A DNA stretch of 64,000 nucleotides, taken from positions 434,001-498,000 of the forward strand of contig NZ_BMTR01000001.1 in the NCBI RefSeq assembly GCF_014649775.1, written 5' to 3'. Positions 8,493 to 17,638 of this stretch are shown piece after piece. Each line of letters starts with the position of its first letter. Positions within the stretch are counted from its first letter, which is position 1. This DNA comes from Streptomyces longisporoflavus (GTDB lineage: Bacteria > Actinomycetota > Actinomycetes > Streptomycetales > Streptomycetaceae). Both the position numbers and the translations under genes were made by a program. The notes beneath the pieces were generated by a model that made no database searches, was not told where the DNA came from, and saw nothing but the letters and a program-made list of their open reading frames with translations.

Positions 8493-8938
8493 CCACCCCT
8501 TCTGCCGCGCCCGTCGACGTACTCCTGGTCGAGGACGACCCGGGCGACGAGCTGATGACGCGCGAGGCGTTCGAGGACAACAAGATCCGGAACAATCTGC
8601 ACGTCGTCCGGGACGGCGAGGAGGCCCTCGACTTCCTCTACCGGCGGGGTGAGTACGAAGGGGTGCCGCGCCCCGACCTCATCCTGCTCGACCTCAACCT
8701 CCCCAAGTACGACGGCCGCCAGGTCCTGGAGAAGGTCAAGTCGGACCCGGACCTGCAGGACATCCCGGTGGTCGTGCTGACCACGTCGGCGGCGGAGGAG
8801 GACATCCTGCGCAGCTACAAACTGCACGCGAACGCGTACGTCACCAAGCCGGTCGACCTCGACCAGTTCATCGCGGCGGTACGCCAGATCGACGACTTCT
8901 TCGTCCAGGTGGTACGCCTGCCGCGCCGCCAGAGCTGA
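8489..8938 (+). CDS. Stand-alone receiver protein (Rcp1-like response regulator)
   Basis: A 149-residue single receiver domain with no output domain: VLLVEDDPGDELMTREAFE (acidic pair), phosphoacceptor aspartate in LILLDLNLPKYDG, threonine in VVVLTTS and lysine in AYVTKPVDLDQF. The insert FLYRRGEYEGVPRPDL is typical of Rcp1-type partners of phytochrome-like kinases. It overlaps the kinase stop by four bases, so the pair is co-translated and very likely cognate. It may act as a phosphate sink or dock onto another protein. No DNA-binding region is present. Confidence 0.93.
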   Translation: MTTPSAAPVDVLLVEDDPGDELMTREAFEDNKIRNNLHVVRDGEEALDFLYRRGEYEGVPRPDLILLDLNLPKYDGRQVLEKVKSDPDLQDIPVVVLTTSAAEEDILRSYKLHANAYVTKPVDLDQFIAAVRQIDDFFVQVVRLPRRQS

Positions 8939-8971
8939 GCCCGGATACTCCGCACCCTGCGCCCCTTCTTG

Positions 8972-8983
8972 GTGTGAACACAC
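8972..8983. promoter_or_regulatory. Short inverted repeat upstream of the sigma-factor gene
   Basis: GTGTG-AA-CACAC lies about 70 nt before the sigma-factor start, followed by a second imperfect hairpin (about 8992-9014). It may be an operator or part of a promoter; no clear -35/-10 pair is visible beside it. Confidence 0.3.
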
Positions 8984-9054
8984 AATTTCGCCCGCCTGCG
9001 GATAGCAGGAGGCGGCCCATCGCGTCGTGATGGTTGCCAAGAAGGGGAGGGTCG

Positions 9055-9603
9055 ATGGAGGCCTCAAATCACGACGAGTTCCGCGAGTTCGTAGCCATGC
9101 GCTCCACCGCGCTGCTGCGGCTCGCGGTCCTGCTGACCGGCGGGGACCGGCATGCGGCGGAGGATCTGCTGCAGATCGCGCTGATGAAGGCCTACGGACG
9201 CTGGGCGCGCATCGAGCAGCCCGAGGCGTACGTCCGCCAGATCATGTACCGCCAGCAGGTCAACCGCTGGCGGCTGCGCCGGCATCGCGCCGAGACGACG
9301 GTGCCCGTACTGCCCGAGTCCGCACATGAGGGCGCCGACTCGGACTCCGAGCTGAGGATCGCGCTGTGGGCGGCGCTCGGTCGTCTCACGAAGCGGCAGC
9401 GGGCCGTTGTCGTGCTGCGTTATTTCGAGGACCTGCCCGAGGCGGAGGTCGCGGCGCTGCTGAGATGCCCGATCGGCACGGTGCGCAGTACCGCGCACCG
9501 CTCGCTCGCCAAGCTCCGGGACCTCGTCCCCGAACTCGGGCCCGAGAGGCCACGGGGACAGGCGCAGCCGCTCAGCTACTCGCCGAAGGAGATGCAGGGA
9601 TGA
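9055..9603 (+). CDS. SigE-family extracytoplasmic-function sigma factor
   Basis: A 182-residue sigma-70 family protein. Region 2 covers residues about 10-75 (FVAMRSTALLRLAVLLTGG, EDLLQIALMKAYGRW, AYVRQIMYRQQVNRW), and region 4 about 105-165 (LTKRQRAVVVLRYFEDLPE, GTVRSTAHRSLAKLR). The ATG at 9055 is chosen because GGGGAGGG precedes it; an in-frame codon at 9034 lacks a site. Its stop overlaps the following PQQ-like gene (ATGA at 9600-9603). SigE-type factors of this subgroup are frequently paired with a downstream single-pass membrane protein that could act as a non-classical anti-sigma factor. Regulon unknown. Confidence 0.92.
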   Translation: MEASNHDEFREFVAMRSTALLRLAVLLTGGDRHAAEDLLQIALMKAYGRWARIEQPEAYVRQIMYRQQVNRWRLRRHRAETTVPVLPESAHEGADSDSELRIALWAALGRLTKRQRAVVVLRYFEDLPEAEVAALLRCPIGTVRSTAHRSLAKLRDLVPELGPERPRGQAQPLSYSPKEMQG

Positions 9604-10970
9604 CGACGGAGCACGTGGAGGAGAAGGTCCGCGAGACACTGCACGCGGTCGCCCTTGACCGGGTGCGGGCGCCGGGAGATCTGGCCGAGCAGGTGGTGCG
9701 GCGGCGCGGCCGGCGCCGTTTCTCGCAGGCCGCGGGGGCGGCCGTGGCGGTAGCGGCGATCACGGTGGGGGCGGTCCTCGGATTCGGGGGCGGTGAGGGG
9801 GCCGGGCAGGAGCGGCCCGTGCGTCCCGCGGCGTCGCCCGAGGGCTGGAAGGCGTGGCAGAAGGACGCGCCGGGCGCCGGCGAGCGGGGCTGCCTGGTGG
9901 ACGGCTCCGCGCTGTACTGCGCCGGGACCAAGTACGACGCGGCGAAGTTCGACGCCAACACCGGCGAACGGCTGTGGGCCGTCAAGGTCAACGGCGAGGG
10001 CGACGGGATCGACCACCCCTTCGCCGTGCGGGACGGAGTTGTCTATGCCTACCGCAACCACACCGCGAAGAAGCAGCCGAACGGCGACTACATGGGCGGT
10101 ACCGACCTGATGGCGGTGGACGCCGGCACCGGTGACGCGCTGTGGAAGAAGAAGATGCCGCAGGACGACCGCACCGACCAGGCCGCCATGCCCATCAACG
10201 GCGCGGTCTTCGCGAACACCCCGTCGCTGCGCACGATGTCGGCCCTCGACCCGCTCACCGGCGAAGAGAAGTGGCACTACACCTGGAAGAAGGGCATCGT
10301 GTGCGAACGCGCGGTGCTCAGCGGGGTGCCCCATCTCGTGTGCACGCGGGACACGGAGAAGCCGCACGACACCGACGTCTTCCGGCTCAGTCCCGCCACC
10401 GGAGCCGCCGAGAAGGTCACCACCCTGCCCGGCAGGCATCAGCTGACCGGGAACACGGGGGACCGGCTGGTCCTGGCGGGGCAGAGGGAGCCATCGGACA
10501 AGAACCTGCGGCTGACCACCGTCAACGGCTCGGGAGCGCAGACCTCGCACACCTACCGGATGCCGGGGAAGGAGGCCGGCAAGCCGGGGACGGTGGCCAA
10601 AAACGCTGTCGTCGGCGACCGTCTGATCTCCGTGACATGGCAGGGCAAGGCCTCGGCCCACTCCCTGACCACGGGAAAGACCCTGTGGACCGCCCCCGTG
10701 GGCATCAAGATGCCCCGCGAGGAATCGTTTACGGGCATCGCCTCTCCCGTGGTGTCGGAGAGGCAGGGGGTCGTGTACTTCCTCAACCCGGCCGGAGAGC
10801 TGTCGGGTCTGGATCTGCGCACGGGCGAGAAGGTCTGGCACACGCGCGTCGACATCGGTAGGCCAGGCCCCGGCCGGGCAGAGGCGCCCCAACTCCTGCT
10901 CTACAAGGATGTGCTGGTCGCCCTGAAGGGAAGCAAGATGGTCTCCCTTCTGCCGCCCACCGGCGGCTGA
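9600..10970 (+). CDS. Membrane-anchored PQQ/BamB-like beta-propeller protein
   Basis: A 456-residue protein with about 40 cytoplasmic residues (MTTEHVEEKVRETLHAVA, basic RRRGRRR), one transmembrane helix (about residues 44-62), a linker and an extracytoplasmic region of PQQ-like blades. The repeat signature A-x-D-x-x-T-G-x-x-x-W occurs several times: FDANTGERLW, VDAGTGDALW, LDPLTGEEKW, HSLTTGKTLW, LDLRTGEKVW. Such repeats form a WD40-like propeller used for ligand or protein binding. It is translationally coupled to the SigE-type factor, so the short cytoplasmic tail is a candidate sigma-binding segment, although it lacks a ZAS zinc motif. It is followed by a 13-bp hairpin. Function inferred from layout only. 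Confidence 0.85.
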   Translation: MTTEHVEEKVRETLHAVALDRVRAPGDLAEQVVRRRGRRRFSQAAGAAVAVAAITVGAVLGFGGGEGAGQERPVRPAASPEGWKAWQKDAPGAGERGCLVDGSALYCAGTKYDAAKFDANTGERLWAVKVNGEGDGIDHPFAVRDGVVYAYRNHTAKKQPNGDYMGGTDLMAVDAGTGDALWKKKMPQDDRTDQAAMPINGAVFANTPSLRTMSALDPLTGEEKWHYTWKKGIVCERAVLSGVPHLVCTRDTEKPHDTDVFRLSPATGAAEKVTTLPGRHQLTGNTGDRLVLAGQREPSDKNLRLTTVNGSGAQTSHTYRMPGKEAGKPGTVAKNAVVGDRLISVTWQGKASAHSLTTGKTLWTAPVGIKMPREESFTGIASPVVSERQGVVYFLNPAGELSGLDLRTGEKVWHTRVDIGRPGPGRAEAPQLLLYKDVLVALKGSKMVSLLPPTGG

Positions 10971-10981
10971 CCCGGGTTTCG

Positions 10982-11012
10982 CGGGCCGGGGCGGACCTGC
11001 CGTCCCGGCCCG
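10982..11012 (+). terminator. Hairpin after the beta-propeller gene
   Basis: Stem CGGGCCGGG (10982-10990) with CCCGGCCCG (11004-11012), extended inward by a G-T pair and CGG/CCG, loop of five. It lies 12 nt after the stop codon and probably ends the sigma-factor operon. Confidence 0.65.
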
Positions 11013-11112
11013 ACTCCGTGTGCCGGGGCCGAGCCTCCCAGCGGCCCGCGACCTGCGGCCCGCGGCAATAATGAACTCGCACCCGCCGGGCGCTGTCCTT
11101 ATCCTCACCGGA

Positions 11113-11132
11113 GCGGGATCGCGCGGTCCCGC
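11113..11132 (+). other. Small hairpin just before the tRNA-like element
   Basis: GCGGGA (11113-11118) and TCCCGC (11127-11132) form a 6-bp stem, seven bases before the tRNA-like acceptor stem. It could be part of the same RNA or a processing signal. The rest of 10971-11316 holds only the terminator at 10982 and the tRNA-like element. Confidence 0.35.
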
Positions 11133-11139
11133 AGGTTGC

Positions 11140-11259
11140 GGTGCCGTGGCAGAGCGGCCCATTGCGATCGGCGTGCGGGAAGCCCCTCGCACGCCGACTG
11201 ACGGGATCCGGGCGGGCCTTGCCCTTCCCTGTCCGCGGGTTCGAATCCCGCCGGCGCCG
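11140..11259 (+). tRNA. Non-canonical 120-nt tRNA-like element, serine-type fold
   Basis: The ends form a complete tRNA frame. Acceptor stem GGTGCCG (11140-11146) pairs with CGGCGCC (11252-11258). A D-arm GCA/TGC encloses GAGCGGCCCAT as in type II serine tRNAs. A perfect T-arm GCGGG-TTCGAAT-CCCGC occupies 11235-11251. The middle is abnormal. The anticodon arm is a perfect 10-bp stem (11168-11177 with 11188-11197) capped by a 10-nt loop, GGAAGCCCCT, with no T33-anticodon arrangement, and the variable region is a long GC-rich hairpin of about 37 nt. No CCA is encoded. This is 25-30 nt longer than a serine tRNA. Best read as a tRNA-derived structured RNA or pseudo-tRNA; it probably cannot decode. 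The fold is hand-derived. Confidence 0.5.
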
Positions 11260-11316
11260 CAGCCGACCGGCACGAGAGCCGTACGCCGCCGCCCGTCCGC
11301 ACCGACTGGAGTTCCC

Positions 11317-11811
11317 ATGAACGCCCCCGCCCCCGCCGCTCCGGTGTTCGTCGGACCGGAACAGACCGCAGCCGTCGGGCGAGGGCAGGTCAGCGTCCTG
11401 TGGACGCTCGGCGACCGTACGAGGGACCTGGACGCCGACGTCATCCGCCTTGCTCCGGGCGCGAGCACCGGCGAGCACACGGAGCAGGAGTTCGGCGTCC
11501 TGCTCACCGTGCTGACCGGCACCGGTGCACTCCGCACCCCGGACGCGACCTGGCGGCTCACGCCCGGCGCCCTCGCCTGGCTTCCCGCGGGCATCAGCCG
11601 CTGCGTGGACGCGGGGGATGAGGGGGATGAGGGGCTGGTCTACACGACCGCGCACCGCCGACACCCGCTCCCCGGCAGCGGGCCGCTCGGCGGCTCAGAC
11701 GGCGGGGAGCCGGTCTGCCTGCTCGATCGCGTCTGCGCGGAGTGCGGCAGTCTCGCCGCCGAACGGGATGCCCGCTACTGCGCCCGCTGCGGCACACCCC
11801 TGACCGACTGA
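11317..11811 (+). CDS. Cupin-domain protein with C-terminal zinc ribbon
   Basis: A 164-residue protein. Residues about 20-110 form a small cupin barrel (VIRLAPGASTGEHTEQEFGVLL, then TPGALAWLPAGISRCV) with one histidine and nearby glutamates as possible metal ligands. Residues about 138-160 form a four-cysteine zinc ribbon (CAECG then CARCGTPL). CTGGAG precedes the ATG at 11317. An upstream in-frame extension would run through the tRNA-like element and is rejected. The fusion suggests a ligand sensor or storage protein rather than an enzyme, but no function is recognised. Confidence 0.8.
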   Translation: MNAPAPAAPVFVGPEQTAAVGRGQVSVLWTLGDRTRDLDADVIRLAPGASTGEHTEQEFGVLLTVLTGTGALRTPDATWRLTPGALAWLPAGISRCVDAGDEGDEGLVYTTAHRRHPLPGSGPLGGSDGGEPVCLLDRVCAECGSLAAERDARYCARCGTPLTD

Positions 11812-11871
11812 GGCCACCGCCTTTCCAGCACGACCAGCCCGCGTCCAGGCGTACGACAGGAGCCCCCCACG

Positions 11872-13584
<1,713 letters not shown>

Positions 13585-13615
13585 TCGTCCCGGCCCGGCC
13601 AGTTCCCCGGTCCGG

Positions 13616-14326
13616 CTAGTTGTCCACGTCCCCGTACGTCGTGCCGACCTTGAGCCCGTCGATCCAGTTGATGACCCGCTTGTCCTCGACCTCGGAGCCG
13701 TAGGAGCCGAAGCGGGTGTCATTGCCCAGGTCGTCCCAGGTGCGGCCGGAGAACTCGGCGACCTTGGTGCCGTTGTAGAAGGCCGACACCCACCCGGTGG
13801 AGGCGTCGGACGAGGTGTGGATTCCGAGCACGATGCGCTTGTACGTGCTGGTCGTGACGGGGGTGGACCACTTCAGGGTCCACTTCTCGCCGGCCTCGAT
13901 GTGGAACAGCTTGAGCGCGCCGCCCTCGACCTTCATCAGTACCGGGTAGTTCTGCTGGTGCTGGTCATTGGTGCCGTACGACTTCCACTGGAAGATCGTG
14001 CCCGCGTCCGGGGTGTTGGTGGAGGTGTCCCAGCCGATCCAGTACGTCGAGTTGTTCTTGAACGTGTACCGCGAGCCGCCGACGCTGATCCCGTGGGCCT
14101 CGCAACGCTCCAGGCCCAGCGGCTTGTTGAACTTGAAGACCTGGCCGCGGCCGTCGCCGTTGTCCTGGACGGTGACGCTGCCGGGGCTGTCGCAGAGCGT
14201 GGAGGAGAACACCCCGGTGCCGCCGGAGGCGTCCCCGTCCCAGATGACGGAGGCGTCGGCGGGTGCCGCGGTGAGCAGGACCAGTGAAGAGACGGCAGCC
14301 GTGAGCGTGCCGGTTCGCTTGCGCAT
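13616..14326 (-). CDS. Secreted heparin-lyase-I-like / PL20-like polysaccharide lyase
   Basis: A 236-residue exported protein. Residues 1-25 are a Sec signal peptide (MRKRTGTLTAAVSSLVLLTAA, cleavage near ADA). The rest is a jelly-roll domain with FQWKSYGTNDQHQQNYPVLMKV, the strand WTLKWSTPVTTSTYKRIVLG and DDLGNDTRFGSYGSEVE, resembling the polysaccharide lyase fold of heparin lyase I and glucuronan lyase families. It would cut uronic acid-containing polymers outside the cell. AAGGAG precedes the ATG at 14324-14326. Convergent with the ABC-F gene, 31 nt between stops. Substrate unproven. Confidence 0.8.
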   Translation of the reverse strand: MRKRTGTLTAAVSSLVLLTAAPADASVIWDGDASGGTGVFSSTLCDSPGSVTVQDNGDGRGQVFKFNKPLGLERCEAHGISVGGSRYTFKNNSTYWIGWDTSTNTPDAGTIFQWKSYGTNDQHQQNYPVLMKVEGGALKLFHIEAGEKWTLKWSTPVTTSTYKRIVLGIHTSSDASTGWVSAFYNGTKVAEFSGRTWDDLGNDTRFGSYGSEVEDKRVINWIDGLKVGTTYGDVDN

Positions 14327-14518
14327 GGGGGCTCCTTGCGAGTGGGGGGACGGGGCCGCGTGCCGTAGACCATCTGTGCGCCAGGTGGAGAGTAAACGGT
14401 TTCTAGCATGGACATGGGTGAACACTCAATGGAGAAGCATCAGTTGGGCACGCCGTACAGAAAGCGGTATCTGCGGCAACCGGGCTGAAAGGCGCGGACC
14501 CGCCCTGCCGGGCGGGGA

Positions 14519-15175
14519 TCAGTTGAGGACGAAGGGGAGCTCCGCGGCCAGCGCGCCGAGTTCGGTCTGCTCCGCGTCGGTCGGAGCCCGTCGGCCGGTG
14601 CCGATCAGCAGCGCGTCCGTGTCGGAGAACGACTTGGGGAACGCGGCCCCGGCGATGTCCTCCAGCATCCCGCGGCTGCGGGCGAGCCCCTCCGCGGGCG
14701 GCCCGGCCACATGCGGGAGGTGGGCGATCAGGTCGAGGTGGTGCAGGGTCCATTCCATGACGTACGTCATGAGGAAGTCGCCCGCGGTGAGGACCTCGTC
14801 GCGGGTGCTCACCCGGGCTCCGGGGTCCGCGAGCCGGGCGGCGCGCCCTGCGGCCGATCCGACGTCGTCGAGGTGGAACTTGAGCAGCCAGGGCTCGCCG
14901 TAGGCGGCAGCCAGCCGGACGGTCAGCGCGTCCAGCGGGTCCTCACCGGTCGGCGGCGTCGCGGTGACGTCCCAGTAGGTCAGGGCGTCGCGGGTCGGCT
15001 CCGTGTCGGCGGGGGTCACGAGGGTGATCAGGACATCCTGGGCATCGACGATCAGATGGCAGGCCAGGTCCCGCACGAGCCAGCCGGTACAGCCGGAGGG
15101 CCGCCCGAAGTCCTCGTCCGGCAGTTCGGCGACGGCCTCGCGCAGCGCTGTCCATGAGCGTAAGAAGAGATCCAC
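14519..15175 (-). CDS. Maleylpyruvate-isomerase-family, probably mycothiol-dependent enzyme
   Basis: A 218-residue protein of the DinB-like superfamily branch TIGR03083, with the motifs SGCTGWLVRDLACHLIVDAQD (first metal histidine) and MTYVMEWTLHHLDLIAHL (later histidines). Actinomycete members use mycothiol in transfers or isomerisations of small molecules. The start is taken as the GTG at 15175. A longer frame to 15274 has no ribosome site and low similarity. No Shine-Dalgarno is clear, so translation may be leaderless. Divergent from cobL with 275 nt between. Substrate unknown. Confidence 0.8.
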   Translation of the reverse strand: MDLFLRSWTALREAVAELPDEDFGRPSGCTGWLVRDLACHLIVDAQDVLITLVTPADTEPTRDALTYWDVTATPPTGEDPLDALTVRLAAAYGEPWLLKFHLDDVGSAAGRAARLADPGARVSTRDEVLTAGDFLMTYVMEWTLHHLDLIAHLPHVAGPPAEGLARSRGMLEDIAGAAFPKSFSDTDALLIGTGRRAPTDAEQTELGALAAELPFVLN

Positions 15176-15450
15176 GCCGCAAAGGTAGTGCGGTGCAGCA
15201 AAGCCGGACAAGCGGATGAGGGCAGCGGCCGGGCCCTGCCGCTGCTGACTCACCGGCGCCGGACGCCGCCGCACTCCTCAGCTCGGTCGGCACGCTCGAA
15301 CCTGTCGGTGTCGGCACGACCGGCCGGACCGCAGCCGCCCGGCACTACCCGCTCCGTCAATCGGCCGGAGGGGCCACCTGGCCGGTGTCCGCAAGCAGCC
15401 GGACAGTAGAGTTCGGGTGCGTCAGCCCCCCGAACACCGAGGTACCGTCC

Positions 15451-16779
15451 GTGACCCCCGCACCCGCCGCACACCCCCTCCCGCCTGCAGTGTTCCCTCC
15501 TGCGGTAAGCGTGGTGGGCATCGGGGCCGACGGGTGGGCCGGACTGACCGACGCGGCGCGCGCGGCACTCGGCGAGGCGCAGGTTCTGATCGGCGGGCAG
15601 CGCCAGCTGGACCTGCTGCCGCCGCAGTGCGCGGGGCGGCGTGTGCCGTGGCCCTCGCCGTTGCGGCCCGCAGTGCCTGCTCTGCTCGCCGAGCACGCGG
15701 GGAGCAGGATCGCCGTCCTGGCCAGCGGGGACCCGATGTTCTACGGCATCGGCCGGGCGCTCACCGAAGTGCTCGGCTCCGACGGGCTGCGGATCCTGCC
15801 CCACCCGTCGTCCGTTTCGTATGCTTGCGCCCGCATCGGCTGGCCGCTGGAGGACACCGAGGTCGTCACCCTGGTCGGCCGGCCCGCGGCCCGCCTCGCC
15901 GCGGCTCTGCACGACGGGCGCCGGCTCCTTGTGCTCAGCGCGGACGCCGACACACCCGCCGTGGTCGCCGCGCTGCTGCGGGAGCGGGGCTTCGGGCCGA
16001 GCGCACTTCGTGTCCTCGAGCAGCTCGGCGGCGAGGACGAGGCCTGTGCCGAAGGAACCGCGGACACTTGGGCGCACCCGCCGGGCGACCCCCTGAACGT
16101 CATCGCGATCGAATGCCGGCGTGAACCCGATGCCCTGCGCCTCGGCGCCGTTCCCGGCCTGCCCGACGCGGCGTACGAAACCGACGGCCAGCTCACCAAG
16201 CGCCACATCCGCGCCGCCACCCTCGGCGTGCTCGCGCCGGCCCCCGGCGAGCTCCTGTGGGACATCGGCGGCGGCTCGGGGTCCGTGGCGATCGAGTGGA
16301 TGCGCACCCACCCCTCCTGCCGGGCGATCACCGTGGAGCGCGATCCGGTGCGGGCACAGCGCATCGAACGCAACGCCGCACACCTCGGCGTGCCCGCCCT
16401 GCGTGTGATCACCGGCCGGGCACCCGACAGCCTGGCCGAACTTCCCACGCCCGACGCCGTGTTCATCGGCGGCGGGCTTACCGTGCCCGGCCTGCTCGAC
16501 GCCTGCTGGGAGGCGCTGCCCGCCGGTGGCCGCCTGGTCGCCAACACGGTCACCCTGGAGTCCGAAGCGCTGCTGACCGAGCGCTACCGCAGGCACGGCG
16601 GTGATCTGGTCCGCCTCGCCGTCGCGCACGCCGTGCCCGTGGGCGGGTTCACCGGCTGGCGCCAGGCGATGCCGGTCACCCAGTGGTCCGTACGCAAACC
16701 CCCGACGTCCCCCGCCGCGGAACGCTCGGCGGAAGTCCCCGCAAAACCCTCGGCAGAACCCTCAGGAGACAACCAATGA
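15451..16779 (+). CDS. cobL: Precorrin-6Y C5,15-methyltransferase (decarboxylating), CobL
   Basis: A 442-residue fusion of the CbiE and CbiT functions. It methylates C5 and C15 of the corrin ring and decarboxylates the C12 acetate. The N-terminal half (about 15-210) is a tetrapyrrole methylase (VSVVGIGADGWAGLTDAAR, LASGDPMFYGIGRALTEVLG). The C-terminal half (about 235-420) has the SAM fold of CbiT (GELLWDIGGGSGSVAIEWMR). GAGG sits eight nt before the GTG at 15451. Its stop overlaps cobM (ATGA, 16776-16779), so both are co-translated. It leads the right-reading arm of the cob cluster. Confidence 0.93.
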   Translation: MTPAPAAHPLPPAVFPPAVSVVGIGADGWAGLTDAARAALGEAQVLIGGQRQLDLLPPQCAGRRVPWPSPLRPAVPALLAEHAGSRIAVLASGDPMFYGIGRALTEVLGSDGLRILPHPSSVSYACARIGWPLEDTEVVTLVGRPAARLAAALHDGRRLLVLSADADTPAVVAALLRERGFGPSALRVLEQLGGEDEACAEGTADTWAHPPGDPLNVIAIECRREPDALRLGAVPGLPDAAYETDGQLTKRHIRAATLGVLAPAPGELLWDIGGGSGSVAIEWMRTHPSCRAITVERDPVRAQRIERNAAHLGVPALRVITGRAPDSLAELPTPDAVFIGGGLTVPGLLDACWEALPAGGRLVANTVTLESEALLTERYRRHGGDLVRLAVAHAVPVGGFTGWRQAMPVTQWSVRKPPTSPAAERSAEVPAKPSAEPSGDNQ

Positions 16780-17525
16780 CCGTGTACTTCATCGGCGCGG
16801 GCCCCGGCGCGGCCGACCTGATCACGGTGCGCGGCGCGCGCACGCTCGCCGCGTGCGGGGTGTGCCTGTACGCGGGCAGCCTGGTCCCCCGTGAACTGCT
16901 CGCCGAGTGCCCCGGGGACGCCCGCCTGATCGACACCGCGCAGCTCGACATCGACCAGATCACCGCCGAACTCGTCACCGCCCACGAGCAGGGTCACGAC
17001 GTGGCCCGCCTGCACTCGGGCGACCCGTCCGTCTTCAGCGCCGTCAACGAGCAGATGCGGCGCCTGGACGAGGCGGGTGTGCCCTACGAGGTGGTGCCGG
17101 GTGTGCCCGCGTTCGCCGCCGCCGCGGCGTCGCTCAAGCGGGAGCTGACCGTACCGACCGTCGGCCAGACCGTCATCCTCACCCGGATCGCCAACCGGGC
17201 CACCGCGATGCCCGAGGGTGAGGACCTGGCCACGCTGGGACGCAGCGGCGCCCTGATCGTGCTTCACCTCGCCGCCAAGTATGTGGACCGCGTGGTCGAG
17301 GAGCTCCTGCCGCACTACGGTGCCGACTGCCCGACCGCCGTCGTGGCCCTGGCCTCCCGCCCGGACGAACTCATCCTGCGCGGCCCTCTCGACGAGATCG
17401 CGGCCCAGGTGAAGGCGGCGGGCGTGATCCGTACCGCCGTCATCATGGTCGGCCGCACTCTGGGCGCCGAACAGTTCCGCGACAGCCACCTCTACTCACC
17501 CGAACGCGACCGGCACGTCTGCTGA
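16776..17525 (+). CDS. cobM: Precorrin-4 C11-methyltransferase, CobM
   Basis: A 249-residue SAM-dependent methylase acting on C11 of precorrin-4. It opens VYFIGAGPGAADLITVRG and contains GDPSVFSAVNEQMRRL, VPGVPAFAAAAA and LTVPTVGQTVILTR, all characteristic of CobM/CbiF. Length is normal. The start overlaps the cobL stop. It is convergent with cbiD, 113 nt between stops. In that gap the minus strand encodes a short hydrophobic stretch (MWVVIGLLVPGL) in frame with nothing, not supported as a gene. Confidence 0.95.
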   Translation: MTVYFIGAGPGAADLITVRGARTLAACGVCLYAGSLVPRELLAECPGDARLIDTAQLDIDQITAELVTAHEQGHDVARLHSGDPSVFSAVNEQMRRLDEAGVPYEVVPGVPAFAAAAASLKRELTVPTVGQTVILTRIANRATAMPEGEDLATLGRSGALIVLHLAAKYVDRVVEELLPHYGADCPTAVVALASRPDELILRGPLDEIAAQVKAAGVIRTAVIMVGRTLGAEQFRDSHLYSPERDRHVC

Positions 17526-17638
17526 GAGCGGTCGCGTCGGGCGCTGCAGTCCCGGGACGAGGAGCCCGATCACGACCCACATCGGGGCCCCGCCCAAGCC
17601 CTTGTATGCCAGTACGGTCCAGGCGCTGTTCTCCCGCC

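Noticed and set aside
11020..11316. N-terminal extension of the cupin gene upstream through the tRNA-like element
   Set aside because: It would translate the tRNA arms; the ATG at 11317 has a good ribosome site.
9576..11594. Long minus-strand frame over the PQQ gene and the tRNA-like element
   Set aside because: Shadow frame; the opposite strand holds the sigma factor partner, terminator and cupin gene.
17526..17638. Hydrophobic minus-strand stretch MWVVIGLLVPGL between cobM and cbiD
   Set aside because: Only about 28 codons from ATG, no ribosome site; too weak to call a gene.
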